Assembly: GCF_964656455.1 (NCBI RefSeq)
Contig: NC_135714.1
Span: 61,157,850 to 61,221,849, forward strand
Source of the DNA: Halichoerus grypus
Taxonomy: Eukaryota; Chordata; Mammalia; Carnivora; Phocidae
Direction: 5' to 3'
Length of the DNA stretch: 64,000 bases
Position 1 is the first letter of the stretch; each line of letters begins with the position of its first letter. The notes below the pieces were generated by a model. It was not told where the DNA came from, did no database searches, and was given only the letters and a program-made list of their open reading frames with translations. The position numbers and the translations under genes are program-made. Positions 46,800-59,953 of the stretch are shown here, piece by piece.

Positions 46800-49700
46800 A
46801 AATATGCTGATATGCCTTAAACTGTAGTTGTAGACCATTGTCATTTTGCTGTTTGAAAATAACCAATGTGTTTCTAAAAGTGTTGTGTAATCTACTTTTG
46901 GTGTTAATGCAGAATTGTCATATATGTAAGCTGCATGTTAGACACTTGTCTTTTTTAAAAACTAAAATAATTGTATTGATATGAAGTCTATCATTTTTTC
47001 AAGTGAGGAAGTAATCACGTAGCCACCTTGCTCAGTAATTTGGTGTCTGTTAAGGTAGAGAGCGGTGGGCAGGTAATCTATGCATATATCACTAGTGCCA
47101 AGACACAACGTGGGGGAAAATATATTTTTACCCAAACAATGTGTGCCCTCTTGTGAGTTCTTTTTAGTCACTGTTTGGTATGCATATGTACACGTGATTC
47201 TTGTATTGGATAAAAGAAATAGGAATGAAAGAGTCTCATGCTTTCCTGCCTTGTCTGGGGGATTTCAAATGCTCCCATGCGGGCAGCAGCACCTGCTCCG
47301 AGATCCTTGCCGTGCGGTGTCCTGTACGTCACGTGTGGTCTCTGCCTCCCTTTCTCCCCCATTCCCACCCCCTCCTGTCCCGACTGTTGTCCCTGGCGCC
47401 GCGCTGCCCCTGGGCCCAGCGGAGGTAGCCGCTTCTTGCCTGGCCTCTGGCTGCTCACCCCTGGCTGTGCTCACGGAAGTCAGCCCTCTAACTGACACAC
47501 TGCTGTTCTTCCCCAGTTGTTGTAGAAAAGCTCTTTTTTTTTTTTTAAACTTTAAGAATCAAATTTGAATCTGAATCTTTCTTTTTTCTCCTCTGTAGCT
47601 TCTTCTTTATGTAGCCATCCTGTTGACAAGCCCTACTCCCCCCTAATGGACATAGAGCATTAGAAGAGCAGGAGTGTCTGTTCACGCGTGCTGGGGAAGA
47701 GTTACCTCATTTCCACCATCGCCTCCTATTCTTTTAAAGTCCGGGTCAATTCCTGCCTTGCTGTTTGTATTTGTCAATGTCTGTTTACAAACCACTGCCC
47801 GTAGTGGTTACTAAGGTGACTTTTCACTACCAAAAACAGTAATACTTAATAATGCTTAAAAGGAAATTGAGTGAAAAAGAGAACTTGGGCCAAGACCCAA
47901 GGTAGCCATGTGTTGGGATTCTCTTGCTTAGCTGTCATGTTCTTGAAGCTGCCAATCCGAGAACTCACGGACTGAAGACAGCACATACCCTACTCTGAGG
48001 TGGTCAGCACCTGCAGGGTCCACAAACTCGATCTCATGTTAACTCCAGACCTCTCTGTCCCATGAGTGACATTCTGAACAGCCCCATCAGGACCCTCAAC
48101 CATCAATCAGGTCATAAGATCTGGGCAACATTCTCCTTCCTTTTGTTAGTTTTTATGGGTTGTTTTGGAGTTTGGGATTTTTTTTTTTAACTTTTGATAT
48201 TGCATGAACAGAGATGGCTACAATTTTTTTATTTGGAGTGTTCTATTGATACAATGTTTTTATTTTTCAGCTGACCATCCGCCTCTTGAGAGAGAGAAGT
48301 GGGCATCCTTCCTTTAAATTCAGGAACCATTGTTGTTTTATTTAACTCTTTTTCTGTGACCTGCATCCCTTATACAAGTTGTTTTGGGTTTGGGATTCTG
48401 TTTTGGGAAAAAAAAATTTTTCCAGTTAGCCAGTTCTGTTTTATGTATTGGTTATTCAAACTTAGTTTGGTATCAAAATTATGCCAGTTTTAAGTTCAAG
48501 AGGAAATTTAAGTGAAGTTTTAGTCACAGAATTCTGTTTAAGAATCTCTCCTCATCTCAGATACAACCAAAAAAATCCCTCTGCCGTCACTGGGGTTTTG
48601 ACCTTTATAAGTCTTAATCATGTTTAAAATGTGTCAGTGTTGGGTAGAGGACTTTTCTGCCTCTAGGACTGAATTTATACTTAAAGGTACCTTAAAAATA
48701 ACTTTCTGGCCCATCCCTGCCTTTTTATTTATTGGAGGCTGTGCTTTACCTTGTTTCCAGAGTTTTTATATCCCGGACCATGGGAACAAACCCCAGGAAA
48801 GTATATAACCTGTCCCAGACAATAGCATCATTACAATGGGTCTGCTCCACATTGTCTTCTCAGTTACCCGGGTGGCTTTCTCTACCATGTCTGTGAAAAA
48901 TAAATTTGCTGGAATTCACTTAAAATACACCCAACGTACAAACACACACACTTCTGGCAATTGAGGCTGTGATTTTTAATGTTGACCCATTTGTGAGGGA
49001 CTGGATCAACGCAGGGCTATTGTTAACTTTATTAGCAGTCACCTCTTAGGGGCAGTTTTCATAATCAAGGGATGACTTTCATTCAAATTCAGTTCTATTT
49101 TAGAGCATGAACATGCATTTTAAGTTACTTTATAATTTCATTACTTGTTGATAGTCTTTGCTTCTTTCCATCATTTTTCAACCTCATATTAGGAAGACCA
49201 TAAAAATACTATTGGTGGCATGGGTTGTGTTTGGTAGAGATCCTTAGGAGTGTTCCCGTCTGTTTGAGAATGGTAACATCTGCTTCCGTTGAAAGGTGAA
49301 ATGATGAAGCAACAGTCCCTGCCTCTTGAGTCACTTGCTTCTTGGAAAGAGGTCATTTAGAGCAATTGGATGAGCTCTGCTGGCAAGAGGCTTTCTTTCT
49401 TAGAAAGATACTGTAATTAAATGCAATAAAGTCAGGTTCATCTGAGCCATTAAATGCTCAAAAGAGAAGCGTCAAGAGCCATCCCTTCCACATTACATTA
49501 TAATGGGTAAAGGTCCAAGTCTGCTAGTGCCGTCACCGGTGGCTTGGGGGCGGACGGGGTGGGTACCAACTCCTAACTGACGCCAGAGCCTGAGGTATGT
49601 TTTGTAAGTCAAACACAAACACCCTTCTGTGTGAAACCACTGTAAGCACTAAGTACAATAATTGGATTAATTTTTAGTATTTTAATATGAACTTAACCCC

Positions 49701-52700
49701 ATCACTCATTTTAAAAACAAATTCTGCATCAGGTTGTAAAGACATGTTTTGAGCAATATTTAAAAATCAAACCAGGCACTTTTTTTTCTTTAGAGAAATG
49801 TGTATTGTTGCTATTCCCTTTTATTCTCCCATTTTGGCCAGGTTGGAGGAAGTGTGGGGGAACGGGTTACTGTAGGTAGGTTGACCTCTGTTCAACTACC
49901 CAGGGAAAGCCGATCACAGACACCACCGGTCAAGTGCACTGTCCTCCCCGTTAAGGTTTGGCATTTTACTTCGGGTGGTTCCTTTTCTCAAGTGTTGATA
50001 AAACTGATCGGTTCTCGGAGTTCTCCTGGCTGACCAACTAAGAGCTGTGAAACCATCCCAGGGCTAATTATCATCAATAGTAATGATTTGCTTATCCCAA
50101 GCTAGATTGTGGAAAAGAAAAGCAAGAACTGAGTCATCTGAACCCGTTTCCATGGGTAATGGGCCTTTTATTTTTCATTCAGTCTTTTAAAAAAGTATTA
50201 CTGGATTTCAGAAATAGACTGCCTTATTGCCTTGCGACAAGTCTAGTCTAGTCGGTCTCCTTGAGGTTGGCACAGCACGTGTATAAAGGAGAGGTCTTCT
50301 GAATCAGTATCTGCTGAGCTGGTGGGGCAGAAAAAAATCAGGTCATCTTCCCAATGTGCTTGGCCGGAGTTTTCTCCCCATCAACTGTATCTGTAACATG
50401 AAACTTCCTTCTTAGTGAATGATGGTTTTTGCCTATTGGCCCAGCTGATAAGTGAACAGTTGTGGATATCTGAAAAACTCAGTACATAATTTTCACTGTA
50501 TTTAAATGATGTTTCTACACCAAACCTTTTGCTTTGCAGATGATTGTCCTCTTTCCACCCTGGAGACTGACAGTGATGTCAGTGTGGATCACTTTGAAGA
50601 TCCTTGTACTTGAGTCCTAGGGACCATGGCATTTCGCCCTTGTGATGGACACCATCTGGCTTTCAGATCAGTTTCTAGCAAGTAGCTGAAACTCTCCCCT
50701 GGCCGGTGAAGGGATTTAATGTCTTAATTTGAAAAGACTAATTGTGAGCCTTCGTATCCACTCACCTCCCTTTGCAGCTTCCTAGTCTAACAAGTAGCTG
50801 CACACAAGCGAGACCTCTCGGTGGCCAGTGGAACAGTGAGGCACAATGGAGATCTCACGTCTACCCCCAACCACTTACCTGCAGTGCTGTGAGTGGAATG
50901 GCATTTTGGCTCCACTGTGGAAACTTTCTTTCAAAACTACAGCGCTTAGATCAGAGGTGGCAGAGGCTGTTATAATGAGGTTGGTCCCTGTTCCCCGCCC
51001 CCACCCACCCAGACACACAAGTGTGTATAGGGAAGGGAGCGCAGAATAACATGCTAGAGTAGAGTAGAGTTCGGCTTAACCAAGCATTCTCTGTACAATG
51101 CTTTCAGAACTGTGAAGGTGCTGTTCTAGCTCTCCTTGCCCTTTATTTACATCCATCCATCCACCTTCCCCACCCTCTGCCTCTCCCCCTTTCCAAATAC
51201 TTCATTCTCTATACTGTACCAGGCCTACATTAGATGCTGGGGATGTAGCCAAACACTACCTCATGAACACAGCAAATTTTTGGAGCAAAAAAGGTAAGCC
51301 CATTCTACGCTAAATTGCTAAAGACAGATTGTATTCTGAAAAGTAAAAGCCCTCTCCTCCCACCTTGCCCAAATTGCTTTTCAGTGGTTGCTTGCTTAAG
51401 GTTGCCCTTCATTCTAGAGTGTCTTTGCCCACAAAACATTTTCTGAGAAATGAGAAACCAGTTCACTGGGCCTGTACTTTTCTACTACCCTATTGTTGTG
51501 TAATACAGTAAGATCAACAATTCTAGCATTTGACACACTAGGAAGATTGTACTTTACAGTCAAGAGAACGGGAGCAGTTTTTCCCATTTTATCCTTAACT
51601 CAGAAGCTCCTGAGAACTAAAAAAACAAGTTGTGAGCTTTTCCCAAATTTCTCTGGTAAGACATCCTTGGTTACCTCTTATTACGCCTTTTCAATAATCC
51701 AGAGATGGCAAGAGGGAGGTCTTTGTCCTACCCATGGGTCTTAGGCATAATAGTATATCATAAAAACCACTAAGCTCCTCATTACGAGGAGTGAAAGCTT
51801 TTAATTCCTTGATACAACCCATGCTGTTTACGCCTGTACTTCATCTTTTCTGTCTGAATGAATTAGGTCAAATCCAACTCAAACTGAAAGCAGCAAGGTT
51901 TGGGGACTTGGAAACTAATCTTCTCAATTGCATTTCTAGGTTATGTTGCAGGACTAGACAACTCAGAAAAATTAGGATTAGTTTTGTAAAACTGGTTCTG
52001 TTTTTGTGTTTGGTATGAGACCTATCTGGACACAATCTGCCCTGTACCTCAGCAGATCTTGCTCATTTTCCCTGAGTCCCAGATACACAGGTCGCCTGTG
52101 CCTTAAATGATGTGAATTTGTACCTGCAAATGATGTTAACGTTTGGCCACAAAAGACAAGTGTTCAAATGCTCATTCTCATACAGTAAGCCTAAGTAATT
52201 CAATTTTTCCTAGAAACTTAAAAAGATGCTTTATTTTCCTAGAAGCACCATCTAGTGGCCAAAGCTCAAAACATTAATATGGAGCATAGATAGGAGACCT
52301 CCTCTTATTAACAACTTAAAGGCTAATTTCTAGAATTTTGGAGGCTTCAGAATTAACAGTTGTTAGACAACACTTCACATTAGCAAATATAACGGGGTAA
52401 AAATTCTTAGCTATGTGGCATTAGACAATTCTCTAACCCTCAACTTGCTAATGCAGACCAGGGATACGATCTTTCAGGATGGTTGTGAGAGCAGATGGCA
52501 CAGTATCTTCCTTCCCTTTCCAGCTGAAAATGTACAAACTACCTTAAGGATGACGATAAGCTCTTCACCATGTTAGCCAAGAGTCAGCAGCTTAATCACA
52601 TCGTTAAGTGAAAGGCCACTGTGGTGCTCTGGGCAGTAATGCTCAAGCATGACTGACTTTATTTCAGGAACTCCAGAAAGAGTAAATTAGGAAGCTTGAA

Positions 52701-52900
52701 AATCCAGGTATGTAGAGTACAGAAGACACACATACATGTTGTTTCTAACAAACAGGAGAAAAGAAATGCTGCTACTTAGGGAGCAGACACCAATGTCTTA
52801 ATTCCCTCAACGGCGGAAACATTAAGCTCAGTCTCCTCAGCCGGGCCGAGTGAAGAGCTAAGCTCTAGCTGGCTTCCTTCAAGCCAAAGGCTGTGTCAGG
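46800..52900. other. Intergenic gap between convergent SEPTIN11 and CCNI
   Basis: About 6 kb without a recognised gene or SINE. It holds a GC-rich stretch (47270-47470) with several spurious frames, AATAAA hexamers on + at 48899 and 49425, an exon-like segment at 50541-50613, and otherwise unique-looking sequence. Part may be an extended 3' untranslated region of either gene. Confidence 0.7.
50541..50613 (+). other. Exon-like segment behind a good splice acceptor
   Basis: CCTTTTGCTTTGCAG ends at 50540. Reading AT GAT TGT CCT..., the segment encodes a 23-residue acidic tail that starts DCPLSTLETD and ends HFEDPCT before TGA. Joined directly to SEPTIN11 exon 9 (two leftover bases) the frame instead gives AAA TGA, a Lys then stop. 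The acidic tail would need an upstream exon ending with one leftover base. I do not recognise this peptide. Confidence 0.35.
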
Positions 52901-53132
52901 AACATTTCCAACAAATCGGTTTTATTTTTATTGGCACTTGGGAGCACTCAGTGCTTCCCTCCCCCCACACACTAATAAATCATCTGTAGAAAAGAAGATA
53001 TTCAGTTCTCCACAGGTAACTTTGAATGAAAAATATTTAGCTGCTTCACTAAAGTTCATCTTCAAGAGTCAGAGGATGCACTTTTTCTGTTAAAATGGAA
53101 GATCAGAGAATAATTTATGCCCAATCATCAAG

Positions 53133-53138
53133 TTTATT
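53133..53138 (-). terminator. Candidate CCNI poly(A) signal
   Basis: TTTATT on + is AATAAA on -, in GGGAATAAACTTGATG. Rival hexamers on - are at 53511-53516 (GCAATAAAAGTTG), 52921-52932 (a double) and 54123-54128. I cannot choose between them from sequence alone. Confidence 0.4.
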
Positions 53139-54605
53139 CCCTTGCCTTTGTGGAGGCTTCATGGAATGAAAGGCTAAGCATCAGGAGACACCAATTACCC
53201 ATAAAGTTCGTTCCCAAATCTTGGAACAGTTTGTGATGTGATGCAAAGACTGGCATGCGCTCACAAACTGTTCCACCAGATGAAAAGTTACGATTTGGAA
53301 GGTGAGAAAAGGACACACAAGAAAAACTCTTACGTCAAAACCTACATTCCTCAGTCACACTTAAATCCCCTTTTCATGTTTTATTTTCTTTGGGCATATA
53401 TTTGGGATTTTTATCATTTCTGTAGTTGAAATACCAGTGTCTAGCAATCAGGAATTTGTGCCACTTTGCAAGCAGAAAAAAGTTAAAGATAACAAAGGTT
53501 AAGGACAACTTTTATTGCTACCAGAGGCTTTTATCATCAGTCCATGGTTCTGACTGCAATACCTTCTTCAGACTGCACAGGGAGCTCAGGATCCAGAAGT
53601 CATTAAGAGAAATACAGGGAGGGTGAATAACTTGCATCAAGAAAATACTAATAGCTTAACATAAATCTAGGGTACTGAATTCAGTTATTACACGTTACAG
53701 ACCCCAATCATAGAGCTGCCCCAACATCTAGACAGTCTCTCCTACTGATTATAAATGAGTGAAAACTGATCAGTTACCAAAAACAAAACAAAAAAACCAA
53801 AACCTTAGTTGTTACATGTTTCTTTGGTGAGCACCTGGATATATTTATCACAAATTCTTTTATACAAAAGTCAAAAATGCTTTCAACAAATCTAAGAGTA
53901 TCCTAATTACATGCCACTTTCAAGTTCCAATTTAAGATAAACAAAAATGAAAACAATAATTTTGTTTCCAACCTCCAAGAATTGAAATGAGACAAACACA
54001 AAATCAATGTGGTAATGCCAGTCCTTTTTCTATTACCACCTCTCATTCATATGGGGCAATTCTGAAGTACCCTTTTCGGATTAATTTGAATCCTGGATTA
54101 AACATGGCTGTCACACAAATAATTTATTCACTAAATCGCTAAAAAATGATTTTGAGGGTTTCCTAATCAGTGGAAGTCAGGCTATAGATCCACATGCATA
54201 AAGTTCATTAAGTATTCACTAAAGAAGCAAGCAAAAACGAGGAAAATTAAATCAGGATGCTGGAGACAGGGTGTGTGCCAGCTATGAATTTTGGAACTTT
54301 AAAAAAACACTGCATATGAATCTGAGATGGGTCAATCTCCATTACATTTTAGCAGAGAAAAGGATGGAACTGACAAACACTACAAGATATTTTTTTACTT
54401 TAAAAAAAATTTGGATCTTTTGAATTTCACACTTTTGGTCTTTAAATGCTTAAATGATGTTGATTCTAATTTGCCACACAAGTAAACGGGCTTTTTCTCT
54501 GGCTCACTTCAAATTGGCCTGCTAAGGTATACACCTGTATATAGCCTTTCCTGGTTTTCCCATGTTCCCATTCCCAGAGTAGTCTACCTTAGTTTGCACT
54601 GGAAG
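53139..54605 (-). other. CCNI 3' untranslated region (probable extent)
   Basis: AT-rich sequence right after the CCNI stop, with no conserved frame and no SINE or L1. The end depends on which poly(A) signal is used. Confidence 0.55.
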
Positions 54606-55055
54606 CTACATGACAGAAACTGGCTGCAAAGGTGGACAAGGGGAAGCATGTCCCTCTTGCCTTGATAAATCAGTGCCACATACAGAACCCACATTTTCCG
54701 AAGCATTATCTTCATTATAGAGCCGTTTGAGTCCATCATAGAAGTCATCCACTTCCATCTCCTCTACTTTGCGTTTAGCAGAGGTATGCTTGCACCCACG
54801 GGCAGCTGGGGGCTGATGGCAGAAGGCTGCCGCACCTCTGACTGGCACTTCCGGTTTGCTGTTGTCCTTGGAGAAATCTAAATCTGGGCCTGCGACAGAG
54901 GAGGGATGTAATCTGAACACTCCTTTGTCACAGGTCACCAGGGTGTGCTTGAGGGGACGGTAGACGTAAACGGAATTTAGAGGCAGGGAAGACTGCAGAG
55001 AAGAAAGGTGGTGCACCACAAGCTCCCGACAGTGGATCAGTTGGGAGCTCTCCAT
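54606..55055 (-). CDS. CCNI: CCNI last coding exon (C-terminal region)
   Basis: 450 nt from 55055 down to the stop TAG at 54608-54606, preceded on - by the acceptor GGGCCCAG. It encodes MESSQLIHCRELVVHHLSSL, SVYVYRPLKHTLVTCDKGVF, the acidic KRKVEEMEVDDFYDGLKRL segment and the final PCPPLQPVSVM. The apparent start Met is an internal residue, since the previous exon ends ...LLQKAQ in phase 0. This region completes the second cyclin fold and adds the cyclin I-specific tail. Relative to human from memory, PDLDFSKD has an extra Leu-Asp. Confidence 0.97.
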   Translation of the reverse strand: MESSQLIHCRELVVHHLSSLQSSLPLNSVYVYRPLKHTLVTCDKGVFRLHPSSVAGPDLDFSKDNSKPEVPVRGAAAFCHQPPAARGCKHTSAKRKVEEMEVDDFYDGLKRLYNEDNASENVGSVCGTDLSRQEGHASPCPPLQPVSVM

Positions 55056-55689
55056 CTGGGCCCGGAGGAAAAAAACCAGAGTCGATCATTTAATTAATAC
55101 AGACTACTCTGTCATTTCGCTGGCCACTTTCCCTCCCTGTGCCCTCTGTGCTCCCCAGCTTTCTTTTCTCTCCCCACACAGTCTATCTGAAATTCATCGA
55201 TCCCTCCAGCCTACCCATCATCTTCTTAGGAAATGTGTCCAAATCTGTACTTCTAATGTCAGACTCTTTGGAACTTAAGTTCTGTATTTGCAAATATATG
55301 CTGAACATCTTCATGAAAACAAACTATTCTCTTTTGTTCACTGTATATATCCAACATCTACTTTTGTTCAGTCTGTTCCCTCTGTCTAGAAGACCCTTCA
55401 AAGACCCTTCACCTCACCCTCTTTGCCTCTTCTATTCTCTTCACGAAGACACAGGACAGATAAACACAAAATTAAGAATTTAGGGAAAAAACCAGAGCCA
55501 TGAAAAAATTTAAGGGATGGGGACAATGATTTGGCTAAGAATTTAAAACAATTTAACTATTTTGTTTTTAAAATAGCAAATGAGAACTTTTGATAAATAA
55601 TATTTTTGTAGAAATCAGCAAGCTTGATAACATTAACAAGAAATGTTTTTGTTTAATTTGGAGGTTTCACTAATTCCTTCTTATCCTTC

Positions 55690-55910
55690 AGGATAGTTTA
55701 GGTATTCTGTCTGAAGCCACCCCTGACTCTCCCTGGCCCCCACACCCAAACTCCAGGGTCATCTGTTTCTATTTCAACCTGTCATCATACACCACATTGT
55801 ATTAAAATAATCTACTTAACCATTTAGCTTTTCCTTTATAGACTATAAGCCCCCAAAAGGCAGGCATTGTATCGTATTCATCTTTATTCCTTAAGTTTCT
55901 TTTCTAGCAC
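55690..55910 (+). repeat. L2 LINE 3' end
   Basis: Reads TCTGTCTGAAGCCACCCCTG, GACTATAAGCCCCCAAAAGG and GCAGGCATTGTATCGTATTC, the usual L2 3' end. Confidence 0.75.
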
Positions 55911-56009
55911 AACGACTACACATGAAAGGCTTTCAAAATCCTCCCTGTGGACAGTCTCTCTGTCCTACTTTCCCTAGCAACACATTTCTCCCCTATTCAA
56001 ATATTTTAG

Positions 56010-56330
56010 CTGCACCCCAGTGCCTACCAGAAATAAGCTAACCTCCTTAGCTTGGTATAAGGCTCTTCACAATCTGACCCCAACCTTTTTCAGCCTTATT
56101 TCCTGGCATATCCCAAACTGTGCTCTCCATTTCTGCCAAACAGGCCTGCTCTCTCTATTCTGTGCAAATCTTGCCCTTTCTTACTCTATCCCTGCTCATC
56201 CTATTTCTACCTGTTGAAATTGTATAACCTATTCCGGCCAGGTCTGGCTAAATGCCGCCATCTCCAGGAAGCCTACTTAGACTATTAACTATCCAGTCCA
56301 CTTTCCAGTCTTGTGTATTTTATAAGTATT
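56010..56330 (+). repeat. L2 LINE fragment
   Basis: Reads TAAGGCTCTTCACAATCTGA, CCCCAACCTTTTTCAGCC and CATCTCCAGGAAGCCTACTT, typical of the 3' part of L2. Confidence 0.75.
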
Positions 56331-56794
56331 TTTAGACATTTCTTAACCACATCTTATTCATACCCATACAACCTACAGTACACAACATGACTGTTTGCAA
56401 TACCACAGAGAAAATAAAGGAAAATAGCATGATCTGCAAGAACAACGAACACATCCGGTCACAAGACTGTTTTTATCTCTAAAAATATTCATTACTTGTT
56501 ACCCAGGAAAGTATCAGTGGAAAGAAGAATGAAAGGCAGATGTTATCATCACAGAACAAATGTTAAAATGCCTAAAATTGTCAGAAACAATACACAAAAA
56601 TGAAATGACCATTTTTAATTTCTACCATTTGGTTCACTAATTTTTTTCCTTGTTTGAAAGACACTAGATAACACCCTAAGGGTAAAATACTACTAGCTAG
56701 TCTTAGAATTTATTTTTTCCCTTAAAAGAATTCATAATACTTAAAGATAGTCCCCAACTATTAAGCTTACAACTGTAGGCGAGGGCTTATCATG

Positions 56795-56870
56795 TCCCAG
56801 GGATGCAGAACAAGCTGAGCCATGCTAAAAACAAGGAAACAAAAAACACAGAAGAGGGACAGGGCTTTAA
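56795..56870. repeat. Copy 1 of a diverged ~75-bp repeat pair
   Basis: Contains GTCCCAGGGATGCAGAAC, AAGCTGAGCCATGCTAAAA and CACAGAAGAGGGACAGGGC. It matches 59954-60028 in the same order and orientation. The family is not known to me. Confidence 0.7.
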
Positions 56871-57235
56871 AGCTCTTTCAGGAGATAGGTACCCTTGTCA
56901 ATACTTCAAGAAGCTTGTAAAAGGGAGGTCAGAGAAGTGAAAGACAGAAATTGGGAAGCGAAAAAAAGGCTAGAGTATAAAAATTATTTCTGAAAAGCAC
57001 CTACTCTAACAAACTGTTCCTTAGCAAATGACTAATACTTGGGGGCCTAGAAAAGTAAAATATTAGAATATTGTGATATTCTCATGCCTTGGTCACTGGG
57101 CATAATGCCACAGCAGAATTCTACAAAGTAGAGTTCACACAGATGGTACTGGTTTGAAAAAAGACATACATTTCAAGTAAAAGGAAGACTATGCCACTAT
57201 AATCTTTCTCTGTGCGAAAAGGGAACAGGAAGTTA

Positions 57236-57500
57236 TACAGCTGATCCTGAACAACACGGGGCATTTAGGGGTGCTAACTCCCACAGTCGAAAATCTGCAT
57301 CTCATTTTCAACTCCCCAAAAACTTCATTAATAACCAGTAACAGTCAATTAACAGATATTTTGTATGTTATATGTATTATATACTTACAAGAAAGCTAGA
57401 GAAAAGAAAATGTTATTAAGGAAACCATAAGGAAGAGAAAACACATTTGCAGTCGTGTACTGCGGTGCAGTTCAAACCCGTGCTGTTGAAGAGTCAACTC
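57236..57500. repeat. Tigger-type (TcMar) MITE-like DNA transposon
   Basis: The ends are complementary: CTGATCCTGAACAACACGGG at the left and CCCGTGCTGTTGAAGAGTC at the right. The interior ATGTATTATATACTTACAAG and AGGAAACCATAAGGAAGAGA fits a common Tigger-derived element. Confidence 0.85.
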
Positions 57501-59953
57501 TAGTTTAGAAAATGACAGGGCAAGAAAGACATTATCAAACCAACACCATCTATATGAACTCTATTTCCATCCAACTAAGTCTTTTGTCCAAAATAACACA
57601 TCAAAAGAAATTCCTTCTAATCTACTACCTGAATTTGTTCTAAGTAAACAAATCGAGTGTGACCCTTGTTGAGATCCAGTGGAGGAAAGAGAACAAGCAC
57701 CTAAACTGGAATTACTACAACTTCAGACACCAGACAAAAGTCCTCTAATGAAACTGTTATCAAAAGATTTAAAACGAACTCATTCTAATTGCGGGATGTT
57801 CAGAGGACATTTATTGTTACTTTTCATGACTATCTCCTCAAATTTCAAATAATGGTTACCATTATTGGTGTAGAAAAACAAACACCACTGTAATGCAGCT
57901 CACCAAGGAAGGTGGAACAGGAAGCACGGGAAGTTTGCAGGGCAGACATGCAGATGGGTTACTGATGAAGGGGGCACAGGAGAGCAGGACATACATGACA
58001 GGTTCAGATGGCCCCAGGTAAGGCAAGCAGCACGAAGCACTGAAAATACCTGCTGCAGCAGTCTGACCTGAGGCACCCTCAAGAACTGGGAGACCCTGGT
58101 GGGGATGGCCTGCTTCTCTAAGTCTCCACTCTGGCTTTAAACTACACCACGGCCAAGAACATCTGCTCTGACGACTGTCTAGCCTAGGGACTAGGGAAAT
58201 GACCACACTTAGTCAGTAGAGTTAATATCCTGAGATTCTCAAGGTGGGTCACATTAGTCAGAAAGAAGGATGTGAGTATAGCTACAGATGTCAAGCAAGG
58301 AAAGAAGGGATAAGAGAAAGAGGGGAGCCATCCCAGAAAGGTGACCAACAGTTAGCATGGAGCTAAGAGAACAGGGGTAGGCGACTAGGAGGAAGGCTTG
58401 CCTTTCAAACCAGGAACCCTCGCTGTACTTGGTCTGCAGTCCCAAGCGAACAAAGGCAGAGCCAGTGAGAGCGGCCCCCTTACAGCATGGCACGTCTCTG
58501 ATGGACACTGGTAGTCCTCTCAAACAAGGACACGGGCAAACATGGCAGAAGTAATTATGGCATGATCTCACCAATACGTTGCAAAAATTTCCTGTACTAG
58601 AACCGAGAATCCAGGAGGAATATTTGATGGCCTTATCACACATCTAACTACAAGATATTAGACCTGGTATTCCCACCTAAACACAGGTGAACTTACAGCA
58701 GAGACATCACTGAGCCTTAAAGACTCAGGATCCATCAGGTTTGGGCCACATATATTGGCTATCAGTCCCAGTTGATTTTAGAGAACTGTTAAGAACAAGT
58801 CCCAAAGTCTGTGGTGTTGTTTTTAACTCTCTTCTCCATTATAATTTGAATACCACATGGGGCAGAGGCCTTTTTTCATTTTTTACAATCACTGTATTCC
58901 CCAGTGCCTAGATCATAGATTTTTCAATAAATGTTTGTGGACCATAACTATTCGTATAAGAGAACTGAACACTGGTTTTCAAACTATGTCCAAACAGCTT
59001 GCAGAAGGGAAGAGGCCATGTGGATTGACTGCACCCAACAGGTCTCTGCCCCAAATACGTATTAGAGAGTATTACTTTTCTAACTTTATATTCTGGGATT
59101 GTGTGTGTATAAGGTTTTGCTGGAGTCAAGGGAAGGATTCTAGTTCTAAAAGAAACTCTGAAAACCACCAAACTAAATCTTTAAGGTGTATATGGGAAAG
59201 CACTGGTTCTCTACTAAGCAGTCCTGGTTGTCTTTGAGAAAGTCCCAAGTTCCCTGAACTGCAGGTTTAAAATAAAGGAGTTGAATGAAATGATTTCTAA
59301 GAAGATTCCTTCAAATTCTAAGTCTGTAATACTCCTTCAATAAGAAGGAACAAATTTCAATGAACATTCTTCTTACAGCACCAAAACACCAGAAGACTCA
59401 TGAAAGAGAATAAGCATATCCTCTAGTATTTTTTTAGTGGAGAACAAGCTCTCAAAGCTACAGAATACAAATTCTATTTACAACAGTCTTATTATTTATG
59501 CTTCAAAGTCTGTCCTTTCTTTGTGACAGTAACACTTCATATAGCAAATTTTCTCTGTACTGGCTTTGGGAATAGGCACAGAGACCAAGTCAGAGCATTT
59601 AAACATGTCAATTGTTCCAATAAAAAAATGGGAAACGAAATGCAGAGGTTTTCTATTAATATCCCTTCTCCTACTTCCACAGTCTAATGTAAATGATTAA
59701 CATTCAATTTCACTTAACAACACTGTAGGTAGGAAAGTATATTTCCTGTGCCACACTATTGTTATATGGTGGTTTATAATAATTTCTAAAAATCCTCACT
59801 AAACAGCAACTATCTCCTAGAATTATTTCCACTATAGCATTTATTTCAATGGAAATACTTCTCAATTATAACAATCTAAGATATGCTATTAAAAGAAAAT
59901 GTCTCCCTTGTAAAGGAGAAACAGCCTGTGTTACCACCAACATCCTATGCCTG

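Noticed and set aside
47080..47568. 162-codon open frame on + in the intergenic gap
   Set aside because: It lies in a GC-rich patch with overlapping frames on both strands, low-complexity protein and no recognised domain. It has no splice or promoter support.
48240..48300. Acceptor-like TTTTATTTTTCAG at about 48270
   Set aside because: Joined to exon 9 it gives AAC TGA, an immediate stop, and no frame after it looks coding.
58254..58643. 129-codon open frame on the - strand inside the CCNI last intron
   Set aside because: No similarity to cyclin I or any family I know, no splice sites at its ends, and the flanking CCNI exons join without it.
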